NCBI GenBank assembly: GCA_046349775.1
Contig: JAXMBS010000096.1
Coordinates: 1-15,875 of the forward strand
DNA from: JAEUIG01 sp046349775
GTDB taxonomy: Bacteria; Planctomycetota; Planctomycetia; Planctomycetales; Planctomycetaceae
Length of the DNA stretch: 15,875 nucleotides
Reading direction: 5' to 3'
In this document: piece after piece, positions 1-7,124 of the stretch
Position numbering within the stretch: the stretch's first letter is position 1
Layout: each line of letters starts with the position of its first letter
Translations under genes and position numbers: made by a program
Notes under the pieces: generated by a model
Database searches by the model: none
What the model was told of the DNA's origin: nothing
The model's input: only the letters and a program-made list of their open reading frames with translations

Positions 1-285
1 GCGATACTGCCCGTCGTCGTAGAGTTTCTGCGCGGCGTCGTACTCGGCGATGCCGTCCACTTTCAGGCCGCTGTCCTGGAGTTGCTGCCGGCGCTGCTCC
101 CAGGCCTTGCCCTGCAGTCGCCGCTCAGTTGGCCCCATGATCCCGTCGATTGTCGCCGGCTCATCCACCGGTCTCAGCGCCGACGTCAGCCCCGTCGTCT
201 TGCACCCCGTCGACGTAGAAATCGCCGCTGCGCTGACCACCGTCAGCAGCCAACCCGCGCTCCGTTGCACGCGTGCGACTTCCAT
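1..285 (-). CDS. TPR-type lipoprotein, N-terminal part only
   Basis: The first 95 codons of a minus-strand gene that runs off the left edge of the window. The start ATG (283-285) is fixed by an in-frame TAA two codons upstream. The N-terminus has basic residues (R5, R8), a hydrophobic stretch (GWLLTVVSAAAI) and then STSTGCK, which reads as a slightly atypical lipobox with the lipidated Cys at about residue 28. After a linker comes a charged segment ending AEYDAAQKLYDDGQYR, which looks like the first helix of a tetratricopeptide repeat. It is therefore probably an envelope lipoprotein with TPRs, of the general BamD/YfiO or YbgF kind, but too little is present to choose. It lies 37 bases downstream of recO on the same strand, so co-transcription is likely. 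No strong Shine-Dalgarno is visible; the spacer is filled by heptamer repeats. The reading frame and signal are clear; the family is a guess. Confidence 0.75.
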   Translation of the reverse strand, partial: MEVARVQRSAGWLLTVVSAAAISTSTGCKTTGLTSALRPVDEPATIDGIMGPTERRLQGKAWEQRRQQLQDSGLKVDGIAEYDAAQKLYDDGQYR

Positions 286-294
286 GCCCAATTA

Positions 295-329
295 CTGATG
301 GCTGAAGGCTGATGCCTGAAAGCTAAAAC
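295..329. repeat. Degenerate 7-base tandem repeat after recO
   Basis: On the plus strand the sequence parses into consecutive heptamers: CTGATGG, CTGAAGG, CTGATGC, CTGAAAG, CTAAAAC. The last unit contains the recO stop codon (CTA at 323-325, TAG on the minus strand). The array fills the gap between recO and the lipoprotein gene. Similar heptamer-period arrays of different sequence occur at 3338-3372 and 11264-11305. Confidence 0.75.
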
Positions 330-1063
330 ACCAGATACCGCAGCATTTTCGGCTTCCGTTCCAGCACCTGACTCACCGCCGCCGTCACGATCCGCCGCAG
401 TTCCTTGAATTGTTGCGGCGAGGCCGCGATCCGCTGCCAATGTTCGTCCGTGATCAGTCGCTGCAATACCGCGATCGTCCCGCCGTGCACTTCCGTGTGC
501 TCATACTCCGGCCGGCCGCAGCGTGAGCAGATCAGTCCGCCTTGCGAAACCCAGAACCGCATACCATGCCCGAACGCCACCGGTTCATGACACAGGTTAC
601 ACGCTTCGAAATCCGGCAAATGCCCGATCTCCCGCAGGAGCTCCAACTCGAAGTGCAATACCGGCAACCGTGGATCACCGTCTGCCGACAGGCTCCGCAA
701 TGTCGCGGACGCGGCAGCGTACAGATCGGGGTGCGGATCGTATTCCTGGATCAGCCCGTCGAGCAGTTCCGCGACGTAGTAGCCGCTGTAAAGGCGTGTC
801 AGGTCGCTGCCGGCGGGCCGGAATCGGGAGGTGAGTTGGGCTTCCGTGAGGAGGTCGAGCCCGGAGGTCGCTTTGCGGAGGAACACTACGCGACATTCCG
901 AGAGCAGGTCAAGAGCAGCCTCGAAGGGGCTTTTGAGCCGCTTCGCTCCCTTCGCCAGGGCCGCCACCTTGCCGAAATCGCGCGTCAACATCGTCACCAC
1001 CTTGCTGGACTCGCTGAAGTCCGCCAGACGGATCACAATGGCATCGGTTTTTTCAGCAGGCAC
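323..1063 (-). CDS. recO: DNA repair protein RecO
   Basis: A 246-residue protein of normal RecO length. RecO works in the RecF pathway: it binds DNA and SSB, anneals strands and helps load RecA at gaps. The N-terminal OB-fold region shows the expected opening (KTDAIVIRLADFSESSKVV, then FGKVAALAKGAKR). The middle is helical (LYSGYYVAELLDGL). A four-cysteine zinc site follows at C155, C158, C179 and C182 (CNLCHE and CSRCG). The C-terminus ends KMLRYLVF, as RecO proteins often do. The start is GTG (1061-1063); an in-frame TAG lies two codons upstream and no ATG lies between. An intrinsic terminator at 1184-1212 separates it from the upstream minus-strand gene, so it probably has its own promoter and leads into the lipoprotein gene. 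Confidence 0.95.
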   Translation of the reverse strand: MPAEKTDAIVIRLADFSESSKVVTMLTRDFGKVAALAKGAKRLKSPFEAALDLLSECRVVFLRKATSGLDLLTEAQLTSRFRPAGSDLTRLYSGYYVAELLDGLIQEYDPHPDLYAAASATLRSLSADGDPRLPVLHFELELLREIGHLPDFEACNLCHEPVAFGHGMRFWVSQGGLICSRCGRPEYEHTEVHGGTIAVLQRLITDEHWQRIAASPQQFKELRRIVTAAVSQVLERKPKMLRYLVF

Positions 1064-1183
1064 GGCTGGCTACGTCGATGTCCAATCGCCGCTCGACGCC
1101 TCCTGCCTCGTTTGCGGCTTCGCGGCACCTTGCGCACTTCCCCTGTGCGCAGATTTCGTCACGAATTATATTCGCGCAACAGA

Positions 1184-1212
1184 AAACGCCGAAGGAACAT
1201 CCTTCGGCGTTT
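1184..1212 (-). terminator. Intrinsic terminator, 12-bp perfect stem
   Basis: A perfect 12-bp inverted repeat (arms 1184-1195 and 1201-1212; core ACGCCGAAGG pairing with CCTTCGGCGT) with a 5-base loop AACAT. On the minus strand the stem is followed by TTTTCTG, a short U tract. It lies about 150 bases past the stop of the Cys/Asp-rich gene and about 120 bases before the recO start, so it probably ends the transcript of the Cys/Asp-rich gene and insulates recO. The plus strand also reads TTTC after the stem, so weak bidirectional action is possible. Confidence 0.85.
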
Positions 1213-1361
1213 CTGGCGTGACGTTCGAGGCCCGGCCCGCACCGGTACAACCTCCGGCCGCGAGGCCTGCACCCCTGGACCGCGCAAGGCGCTGCTGAGC
1301 CGGCGGGGGGAGCGGGAAATCTTCGATCCCGGTCCCCTAAGCCGTGCCCAGCGACGCCTGC

Positions 1362-1586
1362 TCAGTCGTCGCAGTCATCGTCACAGTCGTCGTCACAATC
1401 GTCATCGCAATCCTTTTCGCAGCCGCAGCCGCCGCACGGAGCGGGAGCGCAGCCGTCACAGCCGCCGCACGGCGCGGGAGCACCACAGGACGGCGGCACG
1501 CAGCCGTCATTGGCACGCAGCGACATGCCGGCAGCGCCGACCGTCAAGACACCCAACATCAGCAACAGGAAGAATTTTCGACTCAC
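1362..1586 (-). CDS. Small secreted Cys/Asp-rich protein with CDDD repeats
   Basis: A 74-residue protein I do not recognise. The start is GTG at 1584-1586, chosen because GAGGAGA lies seven bases upstream; the frame also runs further upstream, but that extension has no such site and does not look like protein. Residues 1-25 form a typical Sec signal peptide (VSRKFF, then LLLMLGVLTVGAAG, cleavage probably after LRA). The mature part of about 49 residues carries 12 cysteines and 14 aspartates: first Gly/Pro/Cys motifs (PCGGCDGC, PCGGCGC), then CDDD repeated three times, ending CDD. The composition suggests metal binding or a disulfide-rich envelope protein, but no function is shown. It stands alone, diverges from the HTTM gene and is followed by a strong terminator, so it is probably a monocistronic expressed gene. 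The repeated GAY/TGY codons vary at the third base, which argues for selection on the protein. Confidence 0.8.
   Translation of the reverse strand: MSRKFFLLLMLGVLTVGAAGMSLRANDGCVPPSCGAPAPCGGCDGCAPAPCGGCGCEKDCDDDCDDDCDDDCDD
1365..1409 (-). repeat. 12-base tandem repeat encoding CDDD units
   Basis: Three successive 12-base units at the 3' end of the small Cys/Asp-rich gene, each encoding one Cys and three Asp, plus a final partial CDD. The units differ from one another mainly at third codon positions (GAC/GAT, TGC/TGT). Such arrays can change copy number by slippage without breaking the frame. Confidence 0.8.
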
Positions 1587-1593
1587 GGATTGG

Positions 1594-1600
1594 TCTCCTC
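1594..1600 (-). promoter_or_regulatory. Shine-Dalgarno fixing a GTG start
   Basis: On the minus strand GAGGAGA stands seven bases before the GTG at 1586. It selects this start over earlier in-frame codons and places a good signal peptide at the N-terminus. Confidence 0.8.
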
Positions 1601-1851
1601 GTGACTGAAGGCCTCGACCCCGTCCCCCGAGTCCGAGCGCGGATCCGCCGGCGTTCCACGCGAACGCCTGCGGCGCAGTCCACAGCCGACTGCCCCAGGG
1701 AACAACACACACACTGACTGCAGGCCGCGTGTTCCGCGGACCTAAGGCTGACGATGACCGCCCCAGCGGCGATATCGTCTGACGACCGCACATTCACGGC
1801 GCCGAAGCACCGGTTTGCTCGGCCCGCCACATTCATCCAGCCTGCGACGAC

Positions 1852-3378
1852 ATGCGAGTGGAACCGACGCCCCCAACCGTGATCCAGCGCCTGTTCGCCC
1901 CGATCGACATCGGACTGATCGTTGTCTTTCGGGTCGCGTTCGGCGGCTGCATGCTGATTGAGGTTTGCCGATACTTCGCCAAGGGGTGGATCGACATCCA
2001 GTTCGTCCGCCCTGCATATCACTTCAAGTATTACGGCTGTGAATGGGTGCAAGTCCCGCCCGGCCACGGCATGCACGTGATCTTCGCCCTGCTGGGCACA
2101 TGCGCCGTGATGATGGCGATCGGTTTCCTTTACCGCATTGCGGCGATTGGCTTTGCCGTCCTGTTCACGTGGATCTTCCTGATCGATCAGACCTGGTACC
2201 TCAATCACTTCTACCTGATCACTCTCCTCGGCTGGGTCAGCACCATCCTGCCCGCAAATCGTGCCTGGTCGGTCGACGCCTGGCTGCGTCCCGCGCTCCG
2301 CTCGCGAAAGGTTCCCGCGTGGAGCCTGTATCTGCTGCGGTTCATGATCGCGCTCCCTTACTTCTTCGGAGGAATCGCGAAGATCAATCCCGACTGGCTG
2401 ACCGGCGTCCCCATGCGACTGATGATGGGAGACGGCGCCCGGTACCCCATTCTGGGACAGCATTTTGACGTCGACTCGGTTGTCCTGTTCTTCGCCTGGG
2501 CCGGCATGCTGTTCGATTTGTTGATCGTGCCGGCTTTGCTGTGGGCCCCCACCCGTATTCCCGCCTACATCTCCGCCGTCGCCTTCCATGCGTCCAACGC
2601 GCGGATGTTCAAGATCGGGATCTTTCCGCTCGTGATGGTCGCCGCTTCCATGCTGTTCTTTCCGCCCGAATGGCTGGCGACCGCATCCAATGCCGACACG
2701 GAACAACCCGCACAGCCTCCGCCGGCGCACTTTCGCGACCTGTCGCTCCGCAACCGCCTGCTGCTGGTCGTCCTCGGCCTATTCGTCACGTGGCAAATCC
2801 TGATGCCTTTCCGCCACTGGCTGTATCCGGGCGATGTCAGCTGGAACGAAGAAGGCCACCGCTTCAGTTGGCACATGAAGCTGCGGACCAAAACCGCCAC
2901 GGCCGCCTTCCGCGCGACCGACCCTGACGGCCACGTTCTCGACACCTTCACCCGGCCCGAGCAGATCCTGCACCCCCGCCAGCGCGAGCTCCTAGGTGAG
3001 CGTCCGGACTTCGTCCTGCAATTGCCGCCGGGAAGTGGATCGCCAAGGAACTCGAACAACAGGAAGCACCGGAAGCACACGTCTATGCGGACGTGCGTGC
3101 CACGCTCAACGGCGAGACCATGCCGGCCTGATCGATCCCAGCGTCGATATGGCGGCGCGTACCCGCACACTCCGCCACAACGGCTGGGTCGTGCCGCTCC
3201 ACGAACCGCGCTACCGCTGGCCCAGCTACGCGAACGCCGCGCGGCACGGGCCGCCCCAGCAGCGGCAGTCACAGCAGTCATCGAGCAGCTCGCCCACCGA
3301 GTCTCCAGTGACCACCCTCGAGCGAACTTCGCGCGTTATCCGACATCTGATCTCCGACTTCCGACCTCGCTTTTCTGA
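1852..3378 (+). CDS. HTTM / vitamin K-dependent gamma-carboxylase-like membrane protein, frameshifted near 3' end
   Basis: Residues 1-390 read cleanly as a polytopic membrane protein of the HTTM family, which includes vitamin K-dependent gamma-glutamyl carboxylase. Membrane segments lie at about residues 18-40, 75-110, 118-134, 160-176, 208-232, 256-271 and 302-320. The family core is present: YLNHFYLITLLGW (116-128), YFFGGIAKINPDWL (170-183) and RHWLYPGDVSWNEEGHRFSW (321-340). K177 sits where GGCX has its catalytic-base lysine (my alignment from memory). After Q390 the frame breaks: one missing base near 3021 (caatt for caattt) and another near 3128 (gcctg for gccctg). Correcting both gives AAGKWIAKELEQQ and then ALIDPSVDMAARTR, a normal family C-terminus. 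The true stop is uncertain; 3378 is the stop of the uncorrected frame. The substrate of bacterial members is generally unknown. No clear Shine-Dalgarno precedes the ATG. Confidence 0.85.
   Translation: MRVEPTPPTVIQRLFAPIDIGLIVVFRVAFGGCMLIEVCRYFAKGWIDIQFVRPAYHFKYYGCEWVQVPPGHGMHVIFALLGTCAVMMAIGFLYRIAAIGFAVLFTWIFLIDQTWYLNHFYLITLLGWVSTILPANRAWSVDAWLRPALRSRKVPAWSLYLLRFMIALPYFFGGIAKINPDWLTGVPMRLMMGDGARYPILGQHFDVDSVVLFFAWAGMLFDLLIVPALLWAPTRIPAYISAVAFHASNARMFKIGIFPLVMVAASMLFFPPEWLATASNADTEQPAQPPPAHFRDLSLRNRLLLVVLGLFVTWQILMPFRHWLYPGDVSWNEEGHRFSWHMKLRTKTATAAFRATDPDGHVLDTFTRPEQILHPRQRELLGERPDFVLQLPPGSGSPRNSNNRKHRKHTSMRTCVPRSTARPCRPDRSQRRYGGAYPHTPPQRLGRAAPRTALPLAQLRERRAARAAPAAAVTAVIEQLAHRVSSDHPRANFARYPTSDLRLPTSLF
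3338..3372. repeat. Degenerate 7-base tandem repeat
   Basis: The sequence parses as heptamers ATCCGAC, ATCTGAT, CTCCGAC, TTCCGAC, CTCGCTT. It lies between the end of the HTTM gene and the SDR start. Its intergenic character suggests that the HTTM gene really stops before it and that the apparent readthrough is caused by indels upstream. Confidence 0.6.
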
Positions 3379-3410
3379 CGGCGATCGCCGACACCTGACC
3401 GCTCTCTCGC

Positions 3411-4191
3411 ATGCCAGGCACTGATCTTTACCAGCGCGCAGCAGTCATCACCGGCGGCGGCAACGGCATCGGCCGCGCTGATCGACTTCGCCATAGGCCA
3501 GCAGCGCATCTTCATCGGCGATCTCGTCCTGCATCCCGAGAACGACCGACTGTTCAATGAGCTGCACATCTCGCAATCGGTGTGCGATGTGCGCTTGACG
3601 ATCTTCAGCGGCTCATCGACTCTGCTGCCTCCGCGACGGGCCGGCTCGACATTCTTGTCAGCAACGCCGGCATTACACAGGTCGGCCAGGTCGATGAGAT
3701 TTCCGAAAAGCAATTAGGACGCCTGTCTCGACACGAATCTCAAAGCGGCGTTCTTCGGTGCCAAATTCGCCATCCCGCATCTACTACGCCCGTACGAGGG
3801 CAGCATCGTGCACGCAGCAACGCAGGATTGCTCCCACGCGCTCACGACCCGGTGTATTCGACCAGCAAGCTTACTTAGTCGGCCTGACCAAGAGTCTCGC
3901 CCTCGCACTCCCACGAACGGATTCGCGTCAACTGCGTCTGCCCCGGCCCGGTCAGCGACACGCGGATCATGCAGCACGACCTCGAATCGCAACCCGATCC
4001 GGCCGAAACCACCCGGCGCATCATCAACGCCAGCCCGCTGGCCCGTGCTTACGGCCGGATGGTGACACCCGAGAAAAGTCGCCGAGGCGATTCTGTACCT
4101 CGTCAGCGACGCCGCCGCGATGGTGACCGGGACGGCGATTGCAATTGACGGTGGGAAGTCGCTGGGCGTGCCGCCGGCGCCGTGTCTGTAA
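3411..4191 (+). pseudogene. SDR-family oxidoreductase, broken by about seven frameshifts
   Basis: A full-length short-chain dehydrogenase can be followed across all three frames. ATG 3411 opens MPGTDLYQRAAVITGGGNGI, with the TGxxxGIG cofactor motif. Further on come GRLDILVSNAGITQVGQ (NAG motif), DACLDTNLKAAFFGAKFAIP, NAGLLPRAHDPVYSTSK (catalytic Tyr and Lys in YxxxK, with a Ser 13 residues before the Tyr), RIRVNCVCPGPVSDTR, and a typical C-terminus MVTGTAIAIDGGKSLG with stop TAA at 4189-4191. Frame changes fall at about 3477 (two bases lost from a GC run), 3595 (one lost), 3716 (one extra A), 3817 (one lost), 3873 (one lost), 3911 (one extra C, or two lost) and 4076 (one extra A in AAAA). Every motif survives and no unexplained in-frame stop remains, so this is either a very recent pseudogene or bad consensus. 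Substrate unknown; NAD(P)-dependent by family. Confidence 0.8.
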
Positions 4192-4243
4192 GCTATACAC
4201 AGCAACTCGGGTTATCCCTCAGCCGATCCGTCGGGAGCCGAAA

Positions 4244-4707
4244 ATGACGTCGTTCCTGTCGTCTTGCAGACACATGTCATGGCATGAGGCGTCCTCGATG
4301 GTTCGCTATTGCATTGCCATCGTGGTGGGATCTCTTGCGACGCTCATCGGCATGGGCTTCCAACCAGGATGGGCGAACGGCTGGCCGGGAGGTATTTCAC
4401 AGGATGTGGTTTTTCGCGTCGTTTGTGACCGCGATTTTGCTGCTTATCCGGTGTCGCAGCGGCGCTTGCTGACCGTGCCGTGCATTGCTGCTGAACGCCG
4501 CATTAAGCGACCGTTTGTCGGATGGACATTATTCATTTGCTGTCTTGACGATTGTGTTCATCGTCGTCGGTGTGGCTTGTCCGCACGTGTTTGCTTCGGT
4601 AAAGGCTTCGATGGCTCATAGTCGACTTAGGAGAAACGGCATACAGCCAGCAGTTCGTCGGCGGCGGCAAGCTTGCACGAGGTTCCGCACACCAGAAACT
4701 CGCATAA
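4244..4707 (+). pseudogene. Possible small membrane protein with three TM segments, frame-broken
   Basis: ATG 4244 follows GGGAG by six bases and opens a frame with a hydrophobic segment (CIAIVVGSLATLIGMGF). A second segment (MWFFASFVTAILLLI, about 4404-4450) and a third (FAVLTIVFIVVGVACPHVFA, about 4535-4595) lie in the next frame, separated by one TGA at 4470-4472. A coding-looking tail (TAYSQQFVGGGKLARGSAHQ, stop 4705-4707) lies in the third frame. The pieces are collinear and suggest a protein of about 150 residues damaged like its neighbours, but I do not recognise the family and cannot prove they form one gene. The frame of the second and third segments remains open to 4730 as an alternative end. 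Confidence 0.4.
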
Positions 4708-4824
4708 GCGACTCGGAATCTGATCCCTAATCCGCTTAAAATAGCGGTATGGATAAACCGGCATCCGACTTTCTGCACGCGGCTATGAACGTGCCCGGTC
4801 TGCCTGCAACGACGATCCTCTGCC

Positions 4825-7124
4825 GTGCCGTCGTCGCCGGGTTTCGTGCTGCTGATCTGCTGTCTGACGCCGAATTGCGGCGACGACACCGCCGACAGTC
4901 AATTCTTCCGCGACCGCATCGAACCGGTTCTCGCCACGCAGTGGCCCAGTGCCATTCCGCGCAGGCGGACGACGATCAAGCTGGACTCCGTCTGGACTCG
5001 CACGATGCTGTACTGCGCGACGGCGACTCGGCCCGGCGGTCGATGTGAAGGACCGTGGCAGCAGCCTGCTCTTGCAGGCCCTCCGGCACGAAGGCGGCCT
5101 CGAAATGCCCCCCGACAAGCCGCCGCTGGCGCTGGAGGTCATCGCCGATTTTGCAAAGTGGATCGAACTCGGTGTCCGCCACCAATCGCGACGACGCACA
5201 CGCCGTCGCCGCACAGCGTGCCGCCGACCGCCGCCACTGGGCTTTCCAGCCGGTCCAGAAGCCAAAGATCCCCACCGTTCAGAACACCGCGTGGCTCCGC
5301 ACACCGGTCGACGCGTTCATCCTTGCGGCACTCGAACAGCGCGGCTGGAGCCCGGCCCCTGATGCCGGCCGCACCGATTTCATCCGTCGCGTCACTTTCG
5401 ACCTGATCGGACTCCCGCCCACTCCGGACGACGTTGCGGCCTTCGCGGCAGATTCATCGCCCACCGCGTACGAAGATCTTGTCGACCGCCTGCTCGCCAG
5501 TCCGCTCTACGGCGAACGCTGGGCCCAGCACTGGCTCGACGTCGTCCGCTACGCCGAAAGCGAAGGCTTCGAATACGACCGCCATCTCCCCGACGCCTGG
5601 CGCTACCGCGACTACGTTATTGACGCGCTCAACGCCGACAAACCGTACGACCAGTTCGTCACCGAGCAACTCGCCGGCGACGAAATCGCCCCCGACAACC
5701 TGGAATTCCAGACGGCCGCCATACTGCACCGCCTTGGCCCCGTCCGCCGCAACGCCGGCAATCCGGAACTCGCCTTCAGCCGCAACGAAGTCCTGACCGA
5801 GCGGACCAACATCATCGGCGAGGCCTTCCTTGGCCTGACCGTCGGCTGCGCCCGCTGCCACAACCACAAGCTCGAGCCGATCTCGCAGCAGGACTACTAC
5901 CGGCTGCAGGCCTATATCGCGGCCACGGAGGAGCACGACCTCGTGCTGGCCTCCGCCGATGAGATCGCCGTGCACGAAGCGAGCTCCAAAGCGATTCAGG
6001 ACCAGATCGCGAAGCTCAAGGATCAGACAAAGGGACAGACCGGCGAGACCAAGACCCAGGTCCTCGCGGAGATCGCGTCACTCGAACAGACCCTCCCACC
6101 CCCGCTGCCGACGATCCCCGGCATCCGCGACGACTTCGAGAAGTTCAATCCGGTCCACGTCCTGCGCCGCGGCCTGTGGGAGAACAAGGGTGATGTCGTC
6201 GGTCCGCGTCCGCCGGATGTCCTCACCAGCGACGAACTGCGGGAACTTCCGCCCGACACGCCGCGCCCGCGCACGGAGCTGGCGCGCTGGCTGACCGATC
6301 CAAAGCATCCGCTCACCGCGCGGGTCATGGTTAACCGTCTCTGGCAGCAGCACTTCGGCTCAGGGCTGGTGAAGACCGTCAGCGACTTCGGCACCCACGG
6401 CGCGCCTCCGAGTCACCCAGTGCTATTGGACTGGCTCGCCGCGACGCTCGTCGAGAACGGCTGGCGCCTCAAGCCCCTGCACCGCGCGATCGTCCTCAGC
6501 AGCACGTACCGGCAGTCGAGCCGATCCCCGCACGGAGCGGAGTATGCCGCGGCCGATCCGGAAAACCGCCTCCTCTGGCAGTTCAACCGCCGCCGTTTGT
6601 CGGCGGAAGAGGTTCGTGATTCGATGTTGGCCGTGTCCGGCCGGCTCACTCTGAAGTCCGGCGGCCCCAGTGTCATGACGCCGGTCGATCCCGAACTCGT
6701 CAATCTGCTCTACAAGCCGTCGCAGTGGGCTGTTACGGCGGACCCGGCTGAACATGATCGCCGGTCGATCTATCTCATTGCCAAGCGTAATCTGCGTCTC
6801 CCGTTCATGGAGGTGTTCGACGCGCCGGCGCTCACGACCAGTTGTCCGAACCGCGCCACCAGCACGCACGCCCCCCAGGCGCTCGAACTTCTCAACGGGC
6901 AACTTGCCAACTCCCTCGCCGCAGCTTTCGCCGCGCGATTGTCGAATGAGGCCGCAGGGAGCACCGAACCAGCGGCCGTTGTGGATCGTGCCTACCGGCT
7001 CGCACTGGGACGCGCACCAACCTCGCGCGAACGAGACTTGTCGCTCGCTTTCCTGGGCGACCAGCCGCTGTCGGAATTCACGCTCGCAATCTTCAACCTG
7101 AACGACTTCCTGTATGTCCGGTGA
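4825..7124 (+). CDS. PSCyt1 / DUF1549 / DUF1553 planctomycete cytochrome-type protein, N-terminal part frameshifted
   Basis: An exported protein of the large planctomycete family that joins a cytochrome c-like PSCyt1 domain to DUF1549 and DUF1553. From GTG 4825 a signal-like sequence leads to DSQFFRDRIEPVLATQ. The heme motif is broken by one missing base near 4943; restoring it gives CAQCH. One more base is missing near 5030, after which GPAVDVKDRGSSLLLQALRH and EMPPDKPPLALEVIADFAKW follow. A third shift near 5177 leads into a clean frame to the TGA at 7122. DUF1549 runs about 5360-5960 (FDLIGLPPTPDDV, SPLYGERWAQHWLDVVRYAE) and carries a second CxxCH, CARCHNHK, at 5847-5870. A charged helical linker lies at about 5988-6100. 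DUF1553 follows (ELARWLTDPKHPLTARVMVN, NRLWQQHFGSGLVKT, SSTYRQSS). The start is uncertain: ATG 4749 or 4785 in another frame could be the real one if a further indel lies near 4800. The 3' end overlaps the DUF1501 gene by 11 bases. Confidence 0.9.

Noticed and set aside
1165..1170. Perfect TATAAT on the minus strand about 100 bases before recO
   Set aside because: The hexamer at the -35 position (TTCGGC) matches poorly and lies inside the terminator stem, so I do not call a promoter on the -10 alone.
542..1717. 391-codon plus-strand open frame
   Set aside because: It is antisense to recO and the Cys/Asp-rich gene, with Arg/His-rich nonsense composition and no family motif.
1507..2730. 407-codon minus-strand open frame
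   Set aside because: Antisense to the HTTM gene; the plus strand carries clear membrane segments and family motifs, so this is a GC-rich shadow.
2996..3424. Separate 142-codon gene
   Set aside because: Its recognisable part (LIDPSVDMAARTR) is the C-terminus of the HTTM protein in a shifted frame, not an independent gene.
4470..4472. In-frame TGA between two hydrophobic segments, as a selenocysteine codon
   Set aside because: No SECIS-like hairpin was seen and the area is full of indels, so an error or frame break is far more likely.
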